Source of the DNA: Eledone cirrhosa | Taxonomy: Eukaryota > Mollusca > Cephalopoda > Octopoda > Eledonidae | Direction: 5' to 3' | DNA length: 64,000 nt | Assembly (NCBI GenBank): GCA_964016885.1 | Contig: OZ024741.1 | Coordinates: 416,033,081-416,097,080, forward strand | Part shown: positions 55,363 through 64,000 of the stretch, piece by piece | Layout of the letters: each line of letters opens with the position of its first letter | How positions within the stretch are numbered: position 1 is the stretch's first letter | Notes under the pieces: generated by a model | Databases searched by the model: none | What the model saw: the letters and a program-made list of their open reading frames with translations, nothing else | Told to the model about the DNA's origin: nothing | Made by a program: the position numbers and the translations under genes

Positions 55363-55452
55363 GTCATTGGCGTCGCAGAATTCTAGAAGTCTGAATCCTT
55401 CCTCATTCCTTGTGCCAACTCCATGGCCTCCATGTACTCTATTGAAGCCGTC

Positions 55453-55986
55453 TCAGTGTTTACCTACGTGTCCGTTAAAATCTCCTGCAATGATTAGGAA
55501 GTCCTTGTCGTCTGTTAGAGCAGTAGTGTGTATTAGGGACTCGTAAAACCTATCCTTAAGTTCGTCTGGCAGCCCCGATTGGGGTGCGTAAGCTGATATT
55601 ATTGTGGTAATTGTCTTATTCAGGACTAGTCTGAGTTTAATGATTCTTGCATTTACCCTGTACACTGAGATTACTTTATCTACCCACTTGTCAGCTAATA
55701 GTATACCTACACCACCCATCCCATCGTCATTTCCCACCCAGAAAAATTTGTAGCACTGGCTTTTTCCTACAAGGACTCTAGCAGACCCTCCTCTCCATCT
55801 AGTCTCTTGCACACAGCATACATCAACTTCCTTTCGCTCTAGCATTTCTACGATTTCTCCTGCTCTTCCTTTCATTGAGCCTACATTGATGGTACCAACT
55901 CGGAGTTTTGGGCATTTGTCGACACTCGTAGGGGAGGGTCTCTGGGTTGGCGCTTCACGTGGGTGCTTGGTAGCTCGCAGATTCAT
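55453..55986 (-). CDS. LINE endonuclease N-terminal part, 177 aa before the stop
   Basis: This is the first part of an exonuclease-endonuclease-phosphatase (APE-type) domain, which in LINEs nicks the target DNA to prime reverse transcription. Visible motifs are TINVGS with Asn34, VQETRW with Glu61 (metal ligand), SAYAPQSG around residue 133, and GDFNGHVG with Asp169 and Asn171. The first 25 or so residues are Pro- and basic-rich and not part of the fold. The fragment ends at a premature TGA and so lacks the C-terminal strands and the catalytic His, which lie in the next segment. By itself it should not be active. The start is the first ATG after an in-frame stop. No signal peptide or membrane segment is visible. 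Confidence 0.88.
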   Translation of the reverse strand: MNLRATKHPREAPTQRPSPTSVDKCPKLRVGTINVGSMKGRAGEIVEMLERKEVDVCCVQETRWRGGSARVLVGKSQCYKFFWVGNDDGMGGVGILLADKWVDKVISVYRVNARIIKLRLVLNKTITTIISAYAPQSGLPDELKDRFYESLIHTTALTDDKDFLIIAGDFNGHVGKH

Positions 55987-56260
55987 ATTTCATCTATTGA
56001 TTCAGAGTTGCTCGTGTATTCCCAGCTCATCCATCCCTAACGGTGGGAAAATTGAGGGCTAGAAGGACAGTGGTGGTGGGGTAATGGCAGGGTGTGTTGG
56101 GATGCGCCAGAGGAGGAGAGAGTTAGTTAGGCAGGTAGTAGCAGCAGCAGCAGTGGAAATGGCATGCTAGGTTTGATTGGTCGAATAGACTATGGTGGTG
56201 TGTGGGGGTGGGGGGGAGGGAAATTGTGAGGTAGGAACTGAGGGTCGCATGGTAAATATC
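55987..56260 (-). other. LINE 5' untranslated region
   Basis: A 274-nt non-satellite stretch upstream of the LINE start codon. It contains an (AGC)4 run at 56140-56151 and G-rich runs at about 56199-56220 on the plus strand (C-rich in the sense RNA). No open frame large enough for an ORF1 is visible. In this LINE group the 5' region normally carries the internal promoter, but I cannot identify one here. Whether this is the complete 5' end or slightly truncated cannot be told from one copy. Confidence 0.7.
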
Positions 56261-59200
56261 TCTGTAATATTAACTGGGGCCTCTATTATATTACCTGGGT
56301 CCTCTGTTATATTAACTGGGGTCTCTATTATATTAACTGGGTTCTCTGTTATATTAACTGGGGTCTCTGTTATATTAACTGAGGTCTCTGTAATATTAAC
56401 TGCGTTCTCTGTTATATTAACTGGGGCTTCTATTATATTAACTGGGTTCTCTGTTATATTAACTGGGGTCTCTGTTATATTAACTGGGGTCTCGGTTATA
56501 TTAACTGGGGTCTCTGTTATATTAACTGAGGCCTCTGTTATATTAACTGGGGCCTCTATTATATTAACTGGGGTCTCTGTTATATTAACTGGGGTCTCTG
56601 TTATATTAACTGGGGTCTGTTATCTTAACTGGGGTCTCTGTTATATTAACTGGGGTCTCTGTTATATTAACTGGGGTCTCTGTTATATTAACTGGGTTCT
56701 CTGTTATATTAACTGGGGTCTGTTATATTAACTGGGGCCTCTTTTATATTAAGTGAGGTCTCTGTTATATTAACTGGGGTCTCTGTTATATTAACTGGCG
56801 TATGTTATATTAACTGGGGCCTCTGTAATATTAACTGGGGTATGTTATATTAACTGGGGTCTCTGTTATATTAACTGGGGTCTCTGTTATATTAACTGGG
56901 GTCTCTGTTATATTAACTGGGATCTCTGTTATATTAACTGGGGTCTGTTATATTAACTGGGGTCTCTGTTATATTAACTGGAGTCTCTGTTATATTAACT
57001 GGGGTCTCTGTTATATTAACTGGGGCCTCTATTATATTAACTGAGGTCTCTGTTATATTAACTGGGGTCTCTGTTATATTAACTGGGGTATGTTATATTA
57101 ACTGGGGTCCCTGTTATATTAACTGGGGTCTCTATTATATTAACTGGGGTCTCTGTTATATTTACTGGGGTCTCTATTATATTAACTGGGATCTCTGTTA
57201 TATTAACTGGGGTCTCTGTTATATTAACTGGGGTCTCTGTTATATTAACTGGGGTCTCTGTTATATTAACTGGGGTATGTTATATTAACTGGGGTCTCTG
57301 TTATATTAACTGGGGTCTCTGTTATATTAACTGGGGTCTCTGTTATATTAACTGAGGTCCCTGTTATATTAACTGGGGTATGTTATATTAACTGGGGTCT
57401 CTGTTATATTAACTGGGGTCTCTGTTATATTAACTGGGGTCTCTGTTATATTAACTGGGGTCTCTGTTATATTAACTGGGGCCTCTGTTATATTAACTGG
57501 GGCCTCTGTTATATTAACTCGGGTCTCTGTTATATTAACTGAGGTCTCTGTTATATTAACTGGGTCTCTGTTATATTAACTGGGGTATGTTATATTAACT
57601 GGGGTCTCTGTTATATTAACTGGGGTCTCTATTATATTAACTGGGGCCTCTGTTATATTAACTGAGGTCTCTGTTATATTAACTGGGGTCTCTGTTATAT
57701 TAACTGGGGTCTCTGTTATATTAATTGGTGTCTCTGTTATATTAACTGGGGTCTCTGTTATATTAACTGGGGCCTCTGTTATATTAACTGGGGCCTCTGT
57801 TATATTAACTGGGGCCTCTATTATATTAACTGGGGTCTCTGTTATATTAACTGGGGTCTCTGTTATATTAACTGGGGTCTGTTATATTAACTGAGATCTC
57901 TGTTATATTAACTGGGGTCTGTTATATTAACTGGGGTCTCTGTTATATTAACTGGGGTCTCTGTTATATTAACTGGGGTCTGTTATATTAAATGGGGTCT
58001 CTGTTATATTAACTGGGGCCTCGGTTATATTAACTGGGGTCTCGGTTATATTAACTGGGGCCTCTGTAATATTAACTGGGGTCTCTGTTATATTAACTGG
58101 GGTCTCTGTTATATTAACTGGGGCATCTATTATATTAACTGGGGTCTCTGTTATATTAATTGGGGTCACTGTTATATTAACTGGGGTCTGTTATCTTAAC
58201 TGGGGTCTCTGTTATATTAACTGGGGTCTCTGTTATATTAACTGGGTTCTGTTATTAACTGGGGCCTCTATTATATTAACTGAGGTCTCTGTTATATTAA
58301 CTGGGGGTCTGCTATATTAACTGGGGTCTCTGTTATATTAACTGGGGTCTCTGTTATATTAACTGGGGTCTCTGTTATATTAACTGGGGTCTCGGTTATA
58401 TTAACTGGGGCCTCTGTTATATTAACTGGGGCCTCTATTATATTAACTGGGGTCTGTTATATTAACTGGGGTCTCTGTAATATTAACTGGGGTCTCTGTT
58501 ATATATACTGGGGTCTCTGTAATATTAAATGGGGCCTCTATTATATTACCTGGGTCCTCTGTTATATTAACTGGGGTCTCTATTATATTAACTGGGTTCT
58601 CTGTTATATTAACTGGGGTCTCTGTTATATTAACTGAGGTCTCTGTAATATTAACTGCATTCTCTGTTATATTAACTGGGGCTTCTATTACATTAACTGG
58701 GTTCTCTGTTATATTAACTGGGGTCTCTGTTATATTAACTGGGGTCTCGGTTATATTAACTGGGGTCTCTGTTATATTAACTGAGGCCTCTGTTATATTA
58801 ACTGGGGCCTCTATTATATTAACTGGGGTCCCTGTTATATTAACTGGGGTCTCTGTTATATTAACTGGGGTCATTTATCTTAACTGGGGTCTCTGTTATA
58901 TTAACTGGGGTCTCTGTTATATTAACTGGGGTCTCTGTTATATTAACTGGGTTCTCTGTTATATTAACTGGGGTCTGTTATATTAACTGGGGCCTCTTTT
59001 ATATTAACTGAGGTCTCTGTTATATTAACTGGGGTCTCTGTTATATTAACTGGGGTCTCTGTTATATTAACTGGGGTCTCTGTTATATTAACTGGGATCT
59101 CTGTTATATTAACTGGGGTCTGTTATATTAACTGGGGTCTCTGTTATATTAACTGGAGTCTCTGTTATATTAACTGGGGTCTCTGTTATATTAACTGGGG

Positions 59201-62200
59201 CCTCTATTATATTAACTGAGGTCTCTGTTATATTAACTGGGGTCTCTGTTATATTAACTGGGGTATGTTATATTAACTGGGGTCCCTGTTATATTAACTG
59301 GGGTCTCTATTATATTAACTGGGGTCTCTGTTATATTTACTGGGGTCTCTATTATATTAACTGAGGTCTCTGTTATATTAACTGTGGTCTCTGTTATATT
59401 AACTTGGATCTCTGTTATATTAACTGGGGTCTCTGTTATATTAACTGGGGTCTCTGTTATATTAACTGGGGTATGTTATATTAACTGGGGTCTCTGTTAT
59501 ATTAACTGGGGTCTCTGTTATATTAACTGGGGTCTCTGTTATATTAACTGGGGTCTCTGTTATATTAACTGGTGTCTCTTTTATATTAACTGGAATCTCT
59601 GTTATATTAACTAGGGTTTCTGTTATATTAACTGGGGCCTCTGTTATATGAACTGGGGCCTCTATTATATTAACTGGGGTCTCTGTTATATTAACTGGGG
59701 TCTCTGTTATATTAACTGGGGTCTGTTATATTAACTGAGATCTCTGTTATATTAACTGGGGTCTGTTATATTAACTGGGGTCTCTGTTATATTAACTGGG
59801 GCCTCTATTATATTAACTGGGGTCTCTGTAATATTAACTGGGGTCTTGGTTATATTAACTGGGGCCTCTGTTATATTAACTGGGGTCTCTGTTATATTAA
59901 CTTGGGTCTCTGTTATATTAACTGGGGCCTCTGTTATATTAACTGGGGTCTCTGTTATATTAACTGGGGTCTGTTATATTAAATGGGGTCTCTGTTATAT
60001 TAACTGGGGCCTCTGTTATATTAACTGGGGTCTCGGTTATATTAACTGGGGCCTCTGTAATATTAACTGGGGTCTCTGTTATATTAACTGGGGTCTCTGT
60101 TATATTAACTGGGGCATCTATTATATTAACTGGGGTCTCTGTTATATTAATTGGGGTCACTGTTATATTAACTGGGGTCTGTTATCTTAACTGGGGTCTC
60201 TGTTATATTAACTGGGGTCTCTGTTATATTAACTGGGTTCTGTTATTAACTGGGGCCTCTATTATATTAACTGAGGTCTCTGTTATATTAACTGGGGGTC
60301 TGCTATATTAACTGGGGTCTCTGTTATATTAACTGGGGTCTCTGTTATATTAACTGGGGTCTCTGTTATATTAAATGGGGTCTCGGTTATATTAACTGGG
60401 GCCTCTGTTATATTAACTGGGGCCTCTATTATATTAACTGGGGTCTGTTATATTAACTGGGGTCTCTGTAATATTAACTGGGGTCTCTGTTATATTTACT
60501 GGGGTCTCTGTAATATTAACTGGGGCCTCTATTATATTACCTGGGTCCTCTGTTATATTAACTGGGGTCTCTATTATATTAACTGGGTTCTCTGTTATAT
60601 TAACTGGGGTCTCTGTTATATTAACTGAGGTCTCTGTAATATTAACTGCGTTCTCTGTTATATTAACTGGGGCTTCTATTATATTAACTGGGTTCTCTGT
60701 TATATTAACTGGGGTCTCTGTTATATTAACTGGGGTCTCGGTTATATTAACTGGGGTCTCTGTTATATTAACTGAGGCCTCTGTTATATTAACTGGGGCC
60801 TCTATTATATTAACTGGGGTCTCTGTTATATTAACTGGGGTCTCTGTTATATTAACTGGGGTCTGTTATCTTAACTGGGGTCTCTGTTATATTAACTGGG
60901 GTCTCTGTTATATTAACTGGGGTCTCTGTTATATTAACTGGGTTCTCTGTTATATTAACTGGGGTCTGTTATATTAACTGGGGCCTCTTTTATATTAAGT
61001 GAGGTCTCTGTTATATTAACTGGGGTCTCTGTTATATTAACTGGCGTATGTTATATTAACTGGGGCCTCTGTAATATTAACTGGGGTATGTTATATTAAC
61101 TGGGGTCTCTGTTATATTAACTGGGGTCTCTGTTATATTAACTGGGGTCTCTGTTATATTAACTGGGATCTCTGTTATATTAACTGGGGTCTGTTATATT
61201 AACTGGGGTCTCTGTTATATTAACTGGAGTCTCTGTTATATTAACTGGGGTCTCTGTTATATTAACTGGGGCCTCTATTATATTAACTGAGGTCTCTGTT
61301 ATATTAACTGGGGTCTCTGTTATATTAACTGGGGTATGTTATATTAACTGGGGTCCCTGTTATATTAACTGGGGTCTCTATTATATTAACTGGGGTCTCT
61401 GTTATATTTACTGGGGTCTCTATTATATTAACTGGGATCTCTGTTATATTAACTGGGGTCTCTGTTATATTAACTGGGGTCTCTGTTATATTAACTGGGG
61501 TCTCTGTTATATTAACTGGGGTATGTTATATTAACTGGGGTCTCTGTTATATTAACTGGGGTCTCTGTTATATTAACTGGGGTCTCTGTTATATTAACTG
61601 AGGTCCCTGTTATATTAACTGGGGTATGTTATATTAACTGGGGTCTCTGTTATATTAACTGGGGTCTCTGTTATATTAACTGGGGTCTCTGTTATATTAA
61701 CTGGGGTCTCTGTTATATTAACTGGGGCCTCTGTTATATTAACTGGGGCCTCTGTTATATTAACTCGGGTCTCTGTTATATTAACTGAGGTCTCTGTTAT
61801 ATTAACTGGGTCTCTGTTATATTAACTGGGGTATGTTATATTAACTGGGGTCTCTGTTATATTAACTGGGGTCTCTATTATATTAACTGGGGCCTCTGTT
61901 ATATTAACTGAGGTCTCTGTTATATTAACTGGGGTCTCTGTTATATTAACTGGGGTCTCTGTTATATTAATTGGTGTCTCTGTTATATTAACTGGGGTCT
62001 CTGTTATATTAACTGGGGCCTCTGTTATATTAACTGGGGCCTCTGTTATATTAACTGGGGCCTCTATTATATTAACTGGGGTCTCTGTTATATTAACTGG
62101 GGTCTCTGTTATATTAACTGGGGTCTGTTATATTAACTGAGATCTCTGTTATATTAACTGGGGTCTGTTATATTAACTGGGGTCTCTGTTATATTAACTG

Positions 62201-64000
62201 GGGTCTCTGTTATATTAACTGGGGTCTGTTATATTAAATGGGGTCTCTGTTATATTAACTGGGGCCTCGGTTATATTAACTGGGGTCTCGGTTATATTAA
62301 CTGGGGCCTCTGTAATATTAACTGGGGTCTCTGTTATATTAACTGGGGTCTCTGTTATATTAACTGGGGCATCTATTATATTAACTGGGGTCTCTGTTAT
62401 ATTAATTGGGGTCACTGTTATATTAACTGGGGTCTGTTATCTTAACTGGGGTCTCTGTTATATTAACTGGGGTCTCTGTTATATTAACTGGGTTCTGTTA
62501 TTAACTGGGGCCTCTATTATATTAACTGAGGTCTCTGTTATATTAACTGGGGGTCTGCTATATTAACTGGGGTCTCTGTTATATTAACTGGGGTCTCTGT
62601 TATATTAACTGGGGTCTCTGTTATATTAACTGGGGTCTCGGTTATATTAACTGGGGCCTCTGTTATATTAACTGGGGCCTCTATTATATTAACTGGGGTC
62701 TGTTATATTAACTGGGGTCTCTGTAATATTAACTGGGGTCTCTGTTATATATACTGGGGTCTCTGTAATATTAAATGGGGCCTCTATTATATTACCTGGG
62801 TCCTCTGTTATATTAACTGGGGTCTCTATTATATTAACTGGGTTCTCTGTTATATTAACTGGGGTCTCTGTTATATTAACTGAGGTCTCTGTAATATTAA
62901 CTGCATTCTCTGTTATATTAACTGGGGCTTCTATTACATTAACTGGGTTCTCTGTTATATTAACTGGGGTCTCTGTTATATTAACTGGGGTCTCGGTTAT
63001 ATTAACTGGGGTCTCTGTTATATTAACTGAGGCCTCTGTTATATTAACTGGGGCCTCTATTATATTAACTGGGGTCCCTGTTATATTAACTGGGGTCTCT
63101 GTTATATTAACTGGGGTCATTTATCTTAACTGGGGTCTCTGTTATATTAACTGGGGTCTCTGTTATATTAACTGGGGTCTCTGTTATATTAACTGGGTTC
63201 TCTGTTATATTAACTGGGGTCTGTTATATTAACTGGGGCCTCTTTTATATTAACTGAGGTCTCTGTTATATTAACTGGGGTCTCTGTTATATTAACTGGG
63301 GTCTCTGTTATATTAACTGGGGTCTCTGTTATATTAACTGGGATCTCTGTTATATTAACTGGGGTCTGTTATATTAACTGGGGTCTCTGTTATATTAACT
63401 GGAGTCTCTGTTATATTAACTGGGGTCTCTGTTATATTAACTGGGGCCTCTATTATATTAACTGAGGTCTCTGTTATATTAACTGGGGTCTCTGTTATAT
63501 TAACTGGGGTATGTTATATTAACTGGGGTCCCTGTTATATTAACTGGGGTCTCTATTATATTAACTGGGGTCTCTGTTATATTTACTGGGGTCTCTATTA
63601 TATTAACTGAGGTCTCTGTTATATTAACTGTGGTCTCTGTTATATTAACTGGGATCTCTGTTATATTAACTGGGGTCTCTGTTATATTAACTGGGGTCTC
63701 TGTTATATTAACTGGGGTCTCTGTTATATTAACTGGGGTATGTTATATTAACTGGGGTCTCTATTATATTAACTGAGGTCTCTGTTATATTAACTGGGGT
63801 CTCTGTTATATTAACTGGGGTATGTTATATTAACTGGGGTCCCTGTTATATTAACTGGGGTCTCTATTATATTAACTGGGGTCTCTGTTATATTAACTGG
63901 GGTCTCTGTTATATTAACTGGGGTCTCTGTTATATTAACTGGGGCCTCTGTTATATTAACTGGGGCCTCTGTTATATTAACTCGGGTCTCTGTTATATTA
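56261..64000 (+). repeat. 21-bp satellite array, right part
   Basis: The same 21-bp satellite in the same orientation resumes immediately after the retrotransposon and runs off the right edge. It shares variant units with the left part, such as 19-bp GGGGTATG units and the GCGTTCTCTG or GCATTCTCTG units. It lacks the TGTGGCCTCTGTTATCTTAA marker that occurs 32 times to the left. It is dominated by one 4246-bp duplicated block. Nothing other than satellite is visible. Confidence 0.97.
59530..63700 (+). repeat. 4246-bp higher-order block, copy B, uninterrupted
   Basis: Intact counterpart of copy A. It keeps the empty retrotransposon target at 60495-60520, where TTTACTGGGGTC runs directly into TCTGTAATATTAAC. 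Each block also holds an internal partial duplication: the segment at 57969-58.9 kb resembles 52038-52.56 kb plus 56.26 kb, and likewise 62215-63.1 kb resembles 59960-60.9 kb. Confidence 0.92.

Larger units (their letters stand above)
52867..55986 (-). pseudogene. LINE endonuclease-reverse transcriptase polyprotein with one in-frame stop
   Basis: One continuous frame of 1040 codons, starting at the ATG at 55984-55986 (an in-frame TGA lies two codons upstream) and ending at the TGA at 52867-52869. The only defect seen is an in-frame TGA at 55453-55455, codon 178, just after the GDFNGH endonuclease motif and before the rest of the endonuclease. The two halves are in the same frame (624 nt, exactly 208 codons, separate their starts), so this is a point nonsense change, not a frameshift. 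In an intact element the protein would nick the target and copy the element RNA in place. It could have been made by readthrough, or the stop may be recent decay. All other motifs look intact, which suggests a young copy. Confidence 0.9.
52564..56260 (-). mobile_element. RTE-like non-LTR retrotransposon (LINE), 3697 bp
   Basis: A single insertion in the satellite, transcribed on the minus strand. In sense order it has a 274-nt 5' region (56260-55987), one long frame (55986-52867) with endonuclease, reverse transcriptase and a C-terminal zinc-finger region, and a 303-nt 3' region ending in a TGA microsatellite. There are no long terminal repeats, no integrase and no poly(A). The boundaries come from comparison with the empty paralogue at 60506/60507 and are ambiguous by only two or three bases. 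The assignment to the RTE-like group rests on the lack of a separate ORF1, the compact size and the motif wording of the endonuclease and RT. Clade confidence is moderate; LINE identity is secure. One in-frame stop makes this copy probably unable to move by itself. Confidence 0.93.
51610..59460 (+). repeat. 4246-bp higher-order block, copy A, split by the LINE
   Basis: The satellite at about 51.61-52.563 kb plus 56.261-59.46 kb equals, in order, the block at 59.53-63.7 kb. Left of the insertion the offset is 7922 bp, then 7943 bp after one extra 21-bp unit in copy B near 60.33 kb. Right of the insertion it is 4246 bp. The difference of 7943 and 4246 is 3697, the insertion length. Rare units shared are the GGGTTCTGTTATTAACT unit (52315, 60235) and the GGGGGTCTGCTATATT unit. 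Confidence 0.92.

Noticed and set aside
52639..55546. Plus-strand open frames inside the LINE (for example 52639-52941, 52997-53443, 53483-54112, 55313-55546)
   Set aside because: They lie antisense to the endonuclease-RT frame, have no recognisable motifs and are shadows of it.
52564..56260. LTR retrotransposon, DNA transposon or viral insertion
   Set aside because: There are no terminal repeats, no integrase, protease, transposase or capsid motifs, and the endonuclease-RT order with a TGA-repeat tail is that of a non-LTR element.
56192..56731. Frame starting in the LINE 5' region and running into the satellite
   Set aside because: It is an accidental join of a short unique stretch to the open satellite frame, antisense to the LINE, with no support as a gene.
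1..64000. Telomeric repeat
   Set aside because: The unit is 21 bp and does not contain TTAGGG or a related telomere motif. An interstitial or heterochromatic satellite fits better.
1..64000. Quadruplex-forming array
   Set aside because: The G tracts are separated by 17-nt AT-rich loops, too long for a confident quadruplex call; kept only as a low-interest note.

Overview
This 64 kb window is eukaryotic, almost certainly animal, and is almost entirely one satellite array. The repeating unit is 21 bp. A typical copy at 4016-4036 starts GGGGTCTCTG and ends TTATATTAACT. Units of 19, 20, 21 and occasionally 25 bp run head to tail, all in the same orientation, over 1-52563 and 56261-64000. I see no tRNA, rRNA, CRISPR array, bacterial operon or host gene. 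The long open frames across the array arise because 21 is divisible by 3 and three of the six frames lack a stop in the canonical unit. They mostly begin at TTG or GTG and are broken by 19-bp units, so I do not annotate them as genes.

The array is a mosaic of duplicated higher-order blocks, which show up as constant offsets between shared variant units. The main ones are: 1-3213 with 4063-7276 (about 4062 bp apart); about 7.83-10.3 kb with 12.8-15.4 kb; 13281-17240 with 24122-28081 (10841 bp apart); 14.56-17.24 kb with 17.35-20.01 kb (2793 bp apart); 26.66-29.37 kb with 35.04-37.74 kb (8377 bp apart); 29.17-31.70 kb with 33.52-36.06 kb (4355 bp apart); a roughly threefold tandem 2944-bp block over 36.48-45.64 kb; and a 4246-bp block present twice over about 51.6-63.7 kb. 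Many copies are close to identical, which points to recent unequal exchange or segmental amplification.

The only non-satellite DNA is one insertion of 3697 bp at 52564-56260. It is a non-LTR retrotransposon (LINE) on the minus strand, with an apurinic-type endonuclease, a reverse transcriptase and a C-terminal region that includes a PHD-like zinc finger. Its reading frame (55986 down to 52867) is complete except for one in-frame TGA at 55453-55455. The 3' end is a (TGA)8 tail rather than poly(A). The layout (endonuclease directly followed by RT, no separate ORF1, short UTRs) fits the RTE-like group of LINEs. The paralogous block at 60.5 kb keeps the uninterrupted target, so the insertion boundaries can be read almost to the base.

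The host is best described as a metazoan, probably an aquatic invertebrate. From memory, the 3' UTR resembles interspersed repeats I associate with molluscs such as cephalopods, but this is weak evidence. No cellular pathway is encoded here. The biology of interest is satellite evolution and one datable retrotransposon insertion within it.
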